Assembly (NCBI RefSeq): GCF_937890665.1
Contig: NZ_CALADU010000217.1
Location: forward strand, 1-31,113
Direction: 5' to 3'
DNA: 31,113 bases
DNA from: an uncultured Subdoligranulum sp.
GTDB taxonomy: Bacteria > Bacillota_A > Clostridia > Oscillospirales > Ruminococcaceae
Every line of letters begins with the position of its first letter. Within the stretch, counting starts at the first letter, position 1. A program made the position numbers and the translations under genes. Below are positions 15,757 through 25,281 of this stretch, piece after piece. The notes beneath the pieces were generated by a model, which was not told the origin of the DNA, made no database searches, and saw nothing but the letters and a program-made list of their open reading frames with translations.

Positions 15757-16836
15757 ATGAACGTTTTCTCGGAGTTGCATGAGGTGGAACGCCGTTACGA
15801 AGAATTGGCTTACCGGATGTCTACCCCGGAAGCAGCCGCCCATGCGGACGATTACGCGCGAATGATGCGTGACTACAAAGAGCTGACCCCCTTAGTCGAA
15901 GAATATCGCCGGTATACGTCCCTACAACGCGAAGAGCAGGAAGCAAAAGCATTGTTTGCGCAGGAAACGGACCCGGCTTTCAAGGAAATGGTACAACAAG
16001 AGTTGTGCGAAATTGCCCGGAATCTGGCGCAGAGTACAGAGAACCTGCGGTTACTATTGGTCCCGAAAGACGCGGATGATGAAAAAAGTGTCATTTTGGA
16101 AATCCGTGCGGGTGCCGGCGGCGAAGAAGCGGCGCTTTTTGCCCATAGCCTTTGGCGTATGTATACGATGTATGCAGCGAAGAGGGGATGGGCTTGTGAA
16201 ACGATTGGTGCCAATGAAACAGAATTGGGTGGTGTAAAAGAGATTATCTTTTCTGTGGAAGGGGCAGATGTTTACAGCCGCCTAAAGTTTGAGAGCGGTG
16301 TGCATCGCGTACAGCGCGTACCAGAAACAGAAACACAAGGCAGAATCCACACATCAACGGTAACGGTGGCGGTTATGCCGGAAGCGGAGGAAGTGGAACT
16401 GGAACTGGATCCCAAAGATCTGCGGATTGATACATTCCGTTCTTCCGGTGCCGGTGGACAGCATATCAACAAAACATCTTCGGCCATCCGTGTGACCCAC
16501 CTTCCCACAGGTATGGTAGTGGAATGTCAGGACCAACGTAGTCAGCGAGAAAATAAAGATCGTGCGCTCAAAGTGCTGCGCAGCCGTTTGCTGCAGCGAA
16601 AGCAGGATGCCTACGATGAAGCTTACAATGCCAAACGGCAAAGCCAAGTAGGAACCGGAGATCGCAGTGAAAAGATCCGCACGTATAATTTCCCGCAGGA
16701 TCGCGTGACAGACCACCGGATTGGCCTGACATTGCGAAATCTGCAAGGTGTTTTGGATGGGGATCTAGATCGCGTCTTGGATCCGTTGATTTTGGCGGAT
16801 CGGGAAGAAAAGCTGAAACAACATAGCGAGGAATAA
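15757..16836 (+). CDS. prfA: Peptide chain release factor 1 (RF1)
   Basis: Class I release factor, 359 aa, terminating translation at UAA and UAG. The stop-recognition tripeptide is PET (residues 189-191) in the RF1-type context RVPETETQGRIHTSTV, which distinguishes it from RF2 (SPF). The GGQ motif (233-235, RSSGAGGQHINKTSSA) catalyses peptide release. The SD AAGGAG (15745-15750) is partly inside a hairpin. In many Firmicutes prmC, which methylates the GGQ glutamine, follows prfA; here the next gene, three bases on, is sua5 and no prmC is present in the window. The operon continues through coaE and the transglycosylase. Confidence 0.97.
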   Translation: MNVFSELHEVERRYEELAYRMSTPEAAAHADDYARMMRDYKELTPLVEEYRRYTSLQREEQEAKALFAQETDPAFKEMVQQELCEIARNLAQSTENLRLLLVPKDADDEKSVILEIRAGAGGEEAALFAHSLWRMYTMYAAKRGWACETIGANETELGGVKEIIFSVEGADVYSRLKFESGVHRVQRVPETETQGRIHTSTVTVAVMPEAEEVELELDPKDLRIDTFRSSGAGGQHINKTSSAIRVTHLPTGMVVECQDQRSQRENKDRALKVLRSRLLQRKQDAYDEAYNAKRQSQVGTGDRSEKIRTYNFPQDRVTDHRIGLTLRNLQGVLDGDLDRVLDPLILADREEKLKQHSEE

Positions 16837-16839
16837 AAG

Positions 16840-17859
16840 ATGAAAACACAGGTTTTGCCTGTTAATGAAGAGAGCATCGCATTGGCTGCCAAACTGCTAA
16901 CACAGGGAGAACTGGTGGCCTTGCCCACAGAAACGGTGTATGGCATTGCAGCGGATGCCCGAAACGGAGAGGCCGTGCATAAAATTTTTGAGGCCAAAGG
17001 CCGTCCGCAGGATAATCCGCTCATCGTGCATATTTTCGGTATGGAGATGCTGCACGGAATCGTTTCAGAAGTGCCCGAACGTGCCATCAAGTTGGCGAAA
17101 GCCTTTTGGCCAGGGCCTTTGACGATGGTGATGCCGCGAGGGCCGGAGGTCAGTGATGTAACTTGTGCTGGCTTGGATACAGTAGGTGTTCGTATGCCTT
17201 CGCATCCGGTGGTACAGGCGGTGATTCAAGCCAGTGGAGTGGCTTTTGCCGCGCCGTCCGCCAATCTTTCCGGAAAGCCCAGTCCCACCAATGCACAGGA
17301 TACGTTGGCAGACATGGATGGCCGCCTGCCCTTGATTCTGGACGGCGGGGAGAGTATGGTTGGGGTGGAATCTACGGTTGTGGCGGTAATCGGGGCTCAC
17401 CCGATGCTGTTGCGCCCGGGCTACATTACCAAAGAGCAGATGGAGTCTGTTTTGGGGGAAGAAGTTCTGGTCAGCCCCGCCATCTTGGAAAAGCTCAAAG
17501 AAGGCGAAGTAGCACGTTCTCCCGGCATGAAATATAAGCACTATGCCCCCAAAGCGCAGGTGACCATTTTACGTGGCAGCTTTGAAGCCTACCAACGTTA
17601 CGTTGCTGATCACGCGCAGGAGGGGGTTTGGGCTCTCTGCTTTGACGGGGAGGGGGAGAAGCTTCCTGTTCCCGCCATTGAATATGGCCGCAATCATGAC
17701 GGTGCCACACAGGCACACCATCTTTTTACTGCTTTGCGAGATCTGGATCGGCATGGTGCGCAGGTGGTCTATGCGCGTTGCCCTGAACAGGATGGCGTTT
17801 CTATGGCGGTATATAACCGTTTGATTCGAGCCGCGGCTTTTCGGGTGGTGACACTATGA
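16840..17859 (+). CDS. L-threonylcarbamoyladenylate synthase, Sua5 type
   Basis: Makes threonylcarbamoyl-AMP from threonine, bicarbonate and ATP for the t6A37 modification of ANN-decoding tRNAs. At 339 aa it is the two-domain Sua5 form, not the short TsaC: the YrdC domain (about 10-205) has LPTETVYGIAADA, KGRPQDNPLIVHI and PSANLSGKPSPT, then the conserved linker SPGMKYKHYAPKA (227-239) and a C-terminal Sua5 domain. Start is three bases after the prfA stop; its SD GAGGA lies inside prfA. Its stop overlaps the coaE start (ATGA). B. subtilis has the orthologue ywlC near prfA as well. The TsaD needed downstream is not certainly in this window (see the Kae1-like gene at 29263). Confidence 0.93.
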   Translation: MKTQVLPVNEESIALAAKLLTQGELVALPTETVYGIAADARNGEAVHKIFEAKGRPQDNPLIVHIFGMEMLHGIVSEVPERAIKLAKAFWPGPLTMVMPRGPEVSDVTCAGLDTVGVRMPSHPVVQAVIQASGVAFAAPSANLSGKPSPTNAQDTLADMDGRLPLILDGGESMVGVESTVVAVIGAHPMLLRPGYITKEQMESVLGEEVLVSPAILEKLKEGEVARSPGMKYKHYAPKAQVTILRGSFEAYQRYVADHAQEGVWALCFDGEGEKLPVPAIEYGRNHDGATQAHHLFTALRDLDRHGAQVVYARCPEQDGVSMAVYNRLIRAAAFRVVTL

Positions 17860-18461
17860 AGATCATCGGCATTACCGGTCGTTCTGGATGCGGAAAATCC
17901 AGTGCGACAAAATTCTTGGCTGATCAGGGGTATCCTTGTATTGACGCGGACAAAATTGCGCGAGAGGTTTTGCAGCCGGGATCGGCATGCCTTCCGAAAC
18001 TTCAGAAGTGCTTTGGTACCGATATTGTAGATGAAACAGGGGCACTTCGCCGCCGTCTGTTGGCTGATCGTGCTTTCGCCACACCCGAAGGGACTCAGAC
18101 GCTGACCGGCATTACGCAACCGGAAATTTTGCGCCGCATTGAAGTGGCATTACAGCAAGCAAATGACGCCGGCGCAGAATATGCCTTTGTAGATGGCGCT
18201 GTCATTGTAGGTACGCCTTTTGAGGCTCGATGCGATACTTTGGTGCTGATTACGGCTCCATATGAGGTTAGCGTACAGCGCATCTGTGCGCGAGATGAAA
18301 TTTCGCCCGAAATGGCACGCCGCCGTCTGGATGCGCAAACGCCGCTCGAGCAACTGCGCGCGGCGGCAACCATAGAAATCGTGAACGATGGCACTGCACA
18401 GCAGTTGGAAACTCAAATCAGGGAGCTTTTATGCACCTTGAGAAAGGAGGAACATGGCTAA
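17856..18461 (+). CDS. coaE: Dephospho-CoA kinase
   Basis: Last enzyme of coenzyme A synthesis; phosphorylates the 3'-hydroxyl of dephospho-CoA. The protein is 201 aa, normal length. P-loop GRSGCGKS is at residues 8-15; then IDADKIAREV (acceptor-binding Asp), the GxxxRxxL region seen as GALRRRLLADRAF, and the FVDGAVIVG core. The start codon overlaps the sua5 stop by four bases and the gene end overlaps the next start by eight, so translation is coupled. In B. subtilis coaE lies elsewhere, so the linkage to prfA and sua5 is a feature of this lineage. Confidence 0.93.
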   Translation: MKIIGITGRSGCGKSSATKFLADQGYPCIDADKIAREVLQPGSACLPKLQKCFGTDIVDETGALRRRLLADRAFATPEGTQTLTGITQPEILRRIEVALQQANDAGAEYAFVDGAVIVGTPFEARCDTLVLITAPYEVSVQRICARDEISPEMARRRLDAQTPLEQLRAAATIEIVNDGTAQQLETQIRELLCTLRKEEHG

Positions 18462-19047
18462 AAAAAGAACACTTCGCAAAATTCTGCAAAGAGTGCTGGC
18501 TGTGCTGCTGGTAACTCTGCTGATCGGTGTGGCCTTGTTTGCAGCCTTTCAGGAGAAAATTGAGCATTGGGAATATCCTATCGAATATCCTGAATATGTG
18601 ACTTACTATGCCGACAAGTATAGCATCGATCCCTTAATGCTGTATGCCTTTATTCGCACAGAAAGCAATTTTAACCCGAAGGCGGAGTCTGATGCAGGAG
18701 CACGAGGCCTAATGCAAATTACAGAGGTCACCTTCGATTGGATCAAGTCTAAAATTGCGCCTACGGAAGATTTGACCTTTGAGGATCTGTATGATCCGGA
18801 AACCAACATTCGGTTTGGCAGCTATTTTGTCAGTTACTGTCTATTGCGCTACCATGAGGATCTTGCCACTGCAGCAGCGGCTTATCACAGTGGAGTGGGG
18901 ACGGTAGACGACCTGTTGGCACAATCGGAGTATTCAACTGACGGGAAGGCGTTGGACCATTACCCGTATCCGCAGATGAGATTATATGTAAAAAAGATTA
19001 CTAGCAGCTATCAACGCTATCAGGAAATCTATACAGAATATAAATAG
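18454..19047 (+). CDS. Membrane-anchored lytic transglycosylase, SLT domain
   Basis: Predicted peptidoglycan lytic transglycosylase, 197 aa. Residues 1-12 are basic (AKKRTLRKILQR), followed by one membrane segment at about 13-31, so the enzyme is anchored and faces outside. The SLT domain has the catalytic Glu70 in FIRTESNFNPKAES, then GARGLMQIT and LATAAAAYHSGVGTV. The last motif is usually AAYNAG; here it is AYHSG, the Asn and Ala being replaced. The SD AGGAGG (18445-18450) is close to the ATG. It overlaps coaE by eight bases and ends in TAG. It may be needed for wall turnover in growth or sporulation; the context does not decide. Confidence 0.88.
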   Translation: MAKKRTLRKILQRVLAVLLVTLLIGVALFAAFQEKIEHWEYPIEYPEYVTYYADKYSIDPLMLYAFIRTESNFNPKAESDAGARGLMQITEVTFDWIKSKIAPTEDLTFEDLYDPETNIRFGSYFVSYCLLRYHEDLATAAAAYHSGVGTVDDLLAQSEYSTDGKALDHYPYPQMRLYVKKITSSYQRYQEIYTEYK

Positions 19048-19063
19048 GAAAGGAACGATATAA

Positions 19064-20455
19064 ATGCAGACAACGGAAGAATTGAAGAAACTGTTGTACA
19101 AAAATGAAACCGTGGCAGATGCCTCTCCCGACGCACTGGAAGCGGCACAAGCCTTTTGCGAGGGGTATAAGAAATTCCTTGACAACGGCAAAACGGAGCG
19201 GGAAGTAACCGCTTACAGCGAAAAGATGCTGCAGGATGCCGGCTATAAGCCCTTCGTCCCCGGAGAAAGGCTGGCCCCCGGCACGAAAGTGTATACCATC
19301 AACCGCGGCAAATGCGTGTTGGCGGCAACCATTGGTACCAAGGCACTGGAGGAAGGCTTCCACCTGAATATTGCTCATATTGATTCTCCGCGCTTGGATT
19401 TGCGCCCGGTACCGGTGTTTGAGAAAAACGGTCTGGGCTATCTGCGTACACACTACTACGGTGGTGTGCGCAAGTACCAGTGGCCGACGATTCCGCTGGC
19501 CCTGCATGGCGTTGTATACCGTGCCGACGGCAGCAAGGTGGAAATCTGCATTGGCGAAAAGGACTCGGATCCGGTCTTTTGCATCACCGATCTGCTGCCG
19601 CACTTGGGGGCTAAGCAAAACGCAAAAACCTTGGCAGAAGGCATTACGGGTGAAGATCTGAATGTGTTGATCGCATCCCAACCTATTGCGGATCGGGACG
19701 CGGAACAGCGGGTTAAACTCAGCATCTTGGGGATGCTGCACGAGGCGTATGGTATTACAGAACGCGATTTCACTCGCGCCGAAATTGAGGTGGTTCCGGC
19801 CCAAAAAGCGCGGGATATTGGTTTGGATCGCGCCATGATTGGTTCGTATGGCCATGACGACCGCGTGGATGCATACCCGGCGTTGATGGCAGAGATTGGT
19901 GTACAAAATCCTGCGTATACCACGGTATGTGTTTTGACCGACAAGGAAGAAACTGGTTCCGATGGCGTGACCGGCCTGCATAGCATGTACACTTTCCATT
20001 TCTTACAGCAGCTGTGCGCAGCGCAGGGAGCGGACTATATCACGGCCTGCAAGGCTTCTAAGTGCCTGTCGGCAGATGTTACCGCCGCTTTTGACCCTAC
20101 TTTTGCGGATGCATTTGAACCGGACAACGGTACATATGCAGGTTGCGGTGTAGCTATTTATAAGTATACAGGCGCCCGCGGCAAGTCCGGTACCAGCGAT
20201 GCTTCGGCCGAATTGGTCAGCTATTTGACTCGCCTTATGGAGCGCAATGGTATTGTCTGGCAGATCGGTGAGATGGGTAAGCTGGATCTTGGCGGCGGCG
20301 GAACCGTGGCCAAGTTTGTAGCCAATCAGGATATCGATACTATCGATATTGGCGTACCGGTGTTGTCTATGCATGCTCCGTTTGAGGTCGTTTCGAAGGC
20401 CGATGTCTATATGGCGTATCTGACCTTTAAGGCATTCTGCGAGGACGCAGAGTAA
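19064..20455 (+). CDS. M18 family aminopeptidase
   Basis: Cytosolic zinc aminopeptidase of the M18 (aspartyl aminopeptidase) family, 463 aa, probably a dodecameric tetrahedral complex as known for the family; it removes N-terminal residues from peptides. Metal-binding and catalytic motifs are NIAHIDSPRLD (His105, Asp107), SYGHDDRVDA, LTDKEETGSDG (general base Glu and metal-binding Glu) and VLSMHAPFEVVSKAD near the end. The insertion domain lies between the first and second motifs. It follows the transglycosylase by 16 bp with an AAAGGAA SD and is closed by a strong terminator, so it is the last gene of the prfA operon. Confidence 0.93.
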   Translation: MQTTEELKKLLYKNETVADASPDALEAAQAFCEGYKKFLDNGKTEREVTAYSEKMLQDAGYKPFVPGERLAPGTKVYTINRGKCVLAATIGTKALEEGFHLNIAHIDSPRLDLRPVPVFEKNGLGYLRTHYYGGVRKYQWPTIPLALHGVVYRADGSKVEICIGEKDSDPVFCITDLLPHLGAKQNAKTLAEGITGEDLNVLIASQPIADRDAEQRVKLSILGMLHEAYGITERDFTRAEIEVVPAQKARDIGLDRAMIGSYGHDDRVDAYPALMAEIGVQNPAYTTVCVLTDKEETGSDGVTGLHSMYTFHFLQQLCAAQGADYITACKASKCLSADVTAAFDPTFADAFEPDNGTYAGCGVAIYKYTGARGKSGTSDASAELVSYLTRLMERNGIVWQIGEMGKLDLGGGGTVAKFVANQDIDTIDIGVPVLSMHAPFEVVSKADVYMAYLTFKAFCEDAE

Positions 20456-20507
20456 AAATGCCGGTTGTGCGGTAAGTGAGTCGACTTACACGGACGGGAT
20501 TTCATAG

Positions 20508-20540
20508 AAAAAGCGCATGGCATTAAGCCATGCGCTTTTT
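20508..20540. terminator. Terminator after the M18 aminopeptidase
   Basis: AAAAA plus GCGCATGGC (20508-20521), loop ATTAA, then GCCATGCGC plus TTTTT (20527-20540): a perfect 14-bp stem including the A/T flanks. It works as a terminator for the plus strand and is symmetrical, so it also backs up the tRNA terminator on the minus strand. Confidence 0.92.
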
Positions 20541-20560
20541 GATTTGTGAGGCTCGATCGT

Positions 20561-20602
20561 AAAAAAGAAAATACCCAATCCGATGTCCGGATTGGGTATT
20601 TT
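20561..20602 (-). terminator. Terminator of the tRNA-Ala gene
   Basis: AAAATACCCAATCCG (20568-20582) pairs perfectly with CGGATTGGGTATTTT (20588-20602), loop 5 bases. On the minus strand it begins at the base after the tRNA CCA end and is followed by TTTTCTTTTTT, a strong U-tract. Confidence 0.88.
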
Positions 20603-20678
20603 TGGTGGAGATGAGGGGGATCGAACCCCTTACCTCCTGCATGCCATGCAGGCGCTCTCCCAGGTGAGCTACACCCCC
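20603..20678 (-). tRNA. tRNA-Ala (anticodon GGC)
   Basis: A 76-nt tRNA read on the minus strand with encoded 3' CCA. The acceptor stem GGGGGTG pairs with CATCTCC (two G-U pairs), discriminator A. The D arm is GCTC ... GAGC, the anticodon stem CCTGC/GCAGG encloses loop ATGGCAT with anticodon GGC (reads GCC and GCU alanine codons), and the T arm is AGGGG-TTCGATC-CCCCT. It stands alone between two protein operons, with its own promoter and terminator. Confidence 0.97.
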
Positions 20679-20719
20679 AAAGTGTTGTCATCTTAGAAGA
20701 TTTCTTGACGACGGTTGTA

Positions 20720-20748
20720 ATTATAGCAAACCCTTTTGGAAATGTCAA
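20720..20748 (-). promoter_or_regulatory. Consensus promoter of the tRNA-Ala gene
   Basis: On the minus strand: perfect -35 TTGACA (20743-20748), 17-bp spacer, perfect -10 TATAAT (20720-20725), also preceded by TGC (extended -10). Transcription starts about 35 bases before the tRNA. This is the strongest promoter in the window. Confidence 0.92.
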
Positions 20749-20918
20749 CCACTATTTTTGAAAAAACTTGATAGAAGCAGCGAAAGGTACACCGAAATAA
20801 AACACGAAGAGAGAAGAGCCTAACGCGACAGGGGCGCAAAGAAAAAGGACAAGCGCGTGAAGAAACCGAGCGGCATAGTATGGCGAGATGTACACCGAAT
20901 AGAAAGGGGTGATTCCTT

Positions 20919-21554
20919 ATGCGACGAAAATCTGGGACCAACTCTAAGCGAAGAACGGTCCGTATCCGCTGTGTGGTATTGGCGGAAGGAGTCCTCTTTT
21001 CAATGGTTGCCTTCAATCATTATATCGATCAAGAAATCCGCCCCACGCTGATGAAATTGGCGGAATATGAAGCCCGTGCAATCACGACAGAAACAATGCA
21101 CAAGGCTGTGGATGATCAATTACAGCAAACACCAAATTTGTGCGAAGGAATCTACGTGATACGGGCAGACTATTTGCAGATGGATCCGGCAGCCGCCAAT
21201 CGAATTCGGAGTCAAATGATTTGTGCCGTCGAAAATGCTATGCAAACTTTGCCAGAGCAGATATATACCATCCCATTTGGAAGTTTGACGGGTAACTCGA
21301 TTTTAAATGGACATGGCCCGGCATGGGAAGTGACCCTTCAACCGGAAGGCTATGTGGAGGCAAGATGGCAGGAAACCAGTGAATCGCTTTCCATCAATAC
21401 AACACGCTACGCAGCAGAACTCCTGATGGAAGTCACGGTGAACATGATTTTGGATGGCAGAACCGAAACGCTGGTAGTGCGGGATTCTATACCGCTAGCA
21501 GATATTTTGCTGCGCGGTGATACGCCGTCCGTCTATGCGGCTTCGCTGGATTGA
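20919..21554 (+). CDS. yunB: Sporulation protein YunB-like
   Basis: Protein of 211 aa resembling YunB, a sigma-E-controlled spore protein of B. subtilis whose molecular role is unknown. After a basic start (MRRKSGTNSKRR) comes one hydrophobic segment (about 17-34) and then an extracytoplasmic domain. Shared features are the RPTLMKLAEYEARAITTETM region, YTIPFGSLTGNSILNGHGPAW (seen as IPFGSLTG and GHGPAWEVTL), the SINTTRY position where YunB has an INQT-type motif, and the late DSIPLADILLRGDTPSVY. AAAGGGGTG lies 7 bases before the ATG. I did not find a convincing sigma-E promoter in 20750-20918; CATAGTAT at 20873-20880 is only a partial match. Identification by pattern, moderate to good. Confidence 0.75.
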   Translation: MRRKSGTNSKRRTVRIRCVVLAEGVLFSMVAFNHYIDQEIRPTLMKLAEYEARAITTETMHKAVDDQLQQTPNLCEGIYVIRADYLQMDPAAANRIRSQMICAVENAMQTLPEQIYTIPFGSLTGNSILNGHGPAWEVTLQPEGYVEARWQETSESLSINTTRYAAELLMEVTVNMILDGRTETLVVRDSIPLADILLRGDTPSVYAASLD

Positions 21555-23609
<2,055 letters not shown>

Positions 23610-23619
23610 AGATTGCTAT

Positions 23620-23654
23620 AAAAAAGAGCACTCTCTTGAGGGTGCTCTTTTTTT
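23620..23654 (+). terminator. Terminator of ligA
   Basis: A-run then GAGCACTCT (23626-23634), loop CTTG, AGGGTGCTC (23639-23647) with one G-U pair, then seven T (23648-23654). It separates ligA from the sigma-E-type promoter of spoIIIA that starts eight bases later. Confidence 0.9.
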
Positions 23655-23661
23655 GTATGAG

Positions 23662-23690
23662 TTCTATTTTCAAGAAGCTATACATACAGT
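23662..23690 (+). promoter_or_regulatory. Predicted sigma-E promoter of the spoIIIA operon
   Basis: -10 CATACAGT (23683-23690) matches the sigma-E -10 consensus CATACA-T fully; -35 TTCTATT (23662-23668) matches the k-m-A-T-A-T-T consensus at five of seven positions, with the expected 14-bp spacer. The start codon of spoIIIAA follows 24 bases later. SpoIIIA is a known sigma-E operon in B. subtilis. Confidence 0.8.
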
Positions 23691-23713
23691 GGCAATGTGA
23701 GGTGAGCAAAATC

Positions 23714-24595
23714 ATGGACGAGTACTACCGCGCAGTAAAAGCATTGCCGTTACCGCTTTCAGCAGAATTGGCAAATCTCAGTCCGTCTGTGGCGGTGCAG
23801 GTACAAGAAATTCGCTTGCGCGTAGGACATCCTGTCTATTTCACCATTGGCGGTAAACTTCGCTCCGCAACCTTTTATCTGCCGCGTATAGAACAGATTT
23901 CTTCGGAAGAAATGCAGCAATGTTTTCTACAATTATGCCGCTATTCGGTTTATGCACACGAAGAAGAACTTCGCCAAGGCTATCTGACTATATCTGGCGG
24001 GCATCGCGTAGGAGTGGCTGGAAACTGGGGCGGCAACGGCTTTTCCTCGGTGACGTCGCTCAATTTGCGGGTGGCTCGTTGGATCCTTTGCCCATTGCCG
24101 GCATATGTACAGGACTACCTAAAAGCCCCGCAGGCAGGAATCTTGGTGGCAGGACCGCCGGGATGCGGCAAAACGACATTCTTGCGAACGTTAGCACAAC
24201 GACTCGGCCATACCGATGATATCGTCTGTGTGGTGGACGAGCGTGGAGAACTATCAGCAGGAGAACCCAAGGAAACCTATCGGGCAGGAAAACTTGGCTG
24301 TGATGTATACACCCGATGCTCCAAAGTAGAAGGAATTCAGATGGCGCTGCGCTGTATGAATCCAGCGTGGATTGTATGCGATGAACTGGGAACGCAGGAA
24401 GATGTTCGCGCGGTGGAGCAAGGGGCCGTTTCTGGTGTGCGCTTTTTGGCTTCTCTGCATTGCGATGGGTATGAAAGTCTTGCAAGAAATCCTCGTTATC
24501 AAAGTTTACTACATACACAGGCATTTTCTCGGGTTGCACTACTCGGCGAAAAAAGCACTCCGGGAACAATAGATCGTTGGATGGAACTGCCATGA
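23714..24595 (+). CDS. spoIIIAA: Stage III sporulation protein AA (secretion-type ATPase)
   Basis: Cytosolic ATPase, 293 aa, resembling type II/IV secretion ATPases, thought to drive or assemble the SpoIIIA-SpoIIQ channel from the mother cell. The N-terminal domain has VQEIRLRVGHPV and ISGGHRVGVAG; Walker A is GPPGCGKT (147-154), then VVDERGEL (Walker B-like/Asp box) and NPAWIVCDELGT. The frame is open from 23636, but that part holds the ligA terminator and the promoter; the ATG at 23714 has the SD GAGGTGAG. Its stop overlaps the spoIIIAB start. Confidence 0.95.
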   Translation: MDEYYRAVKALPLPLSAELANLSPSVAVQVQEIRLRVGHPVYFTIGGKLRSATFYLPRIEQISSEEMQQCFLQLCRYSVYAHEEELRQGYLTISGGHRVGVAGNWGGNGFSSVTSLNLRVARWILCPLPAYVQDYLKAPQAGILVAGPPGCGKTTFLRTLAQRLGHTDDIVCVVDERGELSAGEPKETYRAGKLGCDVYTRCSKVEGIQMALRCMNPAWIVCDELGTQEDVRAVEQGAVSGVRFLASLHCDGYESLARNPRYQSLLHTQAFSRVALLGEKSTPGTIDRWMELP

Positions 24596-25065
24596 GAGAG
24601 TTTCTTCGAGTATTCGGTGCAGCGCTGGTGGTGAGTGCTGGCACAGGCGCTGGATTTGCAGTTTGCAGACACTATTACGAGGCTTGGCGGAAACTGCATA
24701 CGCTGGAACGATTGCTTTCCTATTTACAAACACTACTTCGATATCAGGCTCTTAGTGGAGAAGAGCTGCTGCGTCGGGCAGCGATCTACCCGGAATTTGC
24801 CGAAATGGGAATCCGAAGCTGCGGCAGTCTTGCGGAGCTTCCGCTGTCTGTGGCGCTCTCACCGACCTTGCGGCAGGAAATGGAACAAGGTCTGGTACAG
24901 GTGGGGCTGGAACCCCGGGATACTGCCTGCACCACGCTGCAACGGCTGGCCACTTTATGCGAAGCGGCTGCGGTAGAACAGAAAGCGAAGGTGGAACTTG
25001 CACGCCGCCTGTGGCCCCGATTGGGGGTGTGCTGCGGAATTTTGCTTGCGATTTTGTTGTGGTAG
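24592..25065 (+). CDS. spoIIIAB: Stage III sporulation protein AB
   Basis: Membrane protein of 157 aa, related to type II secretion component GspF. One hydrophobic segment at about residues 9-25 (GAALVVSAGTGAGFAV), then a helical soluble region with RKLHTLERLLSYLQTLLRYQ and a C-terminal hydrophobic end (LGVCCGILLAILLW), the typical SpoIIIAB layout. An in-frame ATG at 24577 lies inside spoIIIAA; the ATG at 24592 overlaps the spoIIIAA stop as ATGA, which fits coupled translation, and starts with the usual M-R/K pattern. Stop is TAG. Confidence 0.92.
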   Translation: MREFLRVFGAALVVSAGTGAGFAVCRHYYEAWRKLHTLERLLSYLQTLLRYQALSGEELLRRAAIYPEFAEMGIRSCGSLAELPLSVALSPTLRQEMEQGLVQVGLEPRDTACTTLQRLATLCEAAAVEQKAKVELARRLWPRLGVCCGILLAILLW

Positions 25066-25077
25066 AGGAGCAACGCC

Positions 25078-25272
25078 ATGGAGATTGATCTGGTTTTTAA
25101 AATTGCGGCGACAGGCATCATTGTGGCGGTGTTAAACCAACTGCTGATCCGGTCAGGAAGAGAGGACCAAGCTATGATGACGACCCTTGCCGGCCTTATT
25201 GTGGTGCTGAGTATGTTGGTCCGTCAAATCAGTGATCTATTTGTGCTGATCAAAGCACTGTTTGAGTTGTGA
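25078..25272 (+). CDS. spoIIIAC: Stage III sporulation protein AC
   Basis: Very small membrane protein, 64 aa, with two hydrophobic helices (about 6-24 and 35-60) separated by SGREDQA; VFKIAATGIIVAVLNQLL and the GREDQAMMTTLAG turn are highly characteristic. Part of the SpoIIIA complex in the mother-cell membrane around the forespore. An SD, AGAGGAG, lies before the ATG; 12 bp after spoIIIAB and 9 bp before spoIIIAD. Confidence 0.95.
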   Translation: MEIDLVFKIAATGIIVAVLNQLLIRSGREDQAMMTTLAGLIVVLSMLVRQISDLFVLIKALFEL

Positions 25273-25281
25273 TGAGGAACC

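Noticed and set aside
15402..15782. A 126-codon plus-strand frame overlapping the DUF951 gene
   Set aside because: Crosses the DUF951-prfA promoter and the conserved DUF951 frame; no SD and no recognisable protein.
19001..19999. A 332-codon minus-strand frame opposite the M18 aminopeptidase
   Set aside because: Shadow frame without domain, SD or promoter; the plus-strand gene has all M18 motifs.
20860..20890. CATAGTAT upstream of yunB as a sigma-E or sigma-K -10 box
   Set aside because: No matching -35 at 14 bp (sigma-E) or AC element at about 16 bp (sigma-K); the match is too weak to call.
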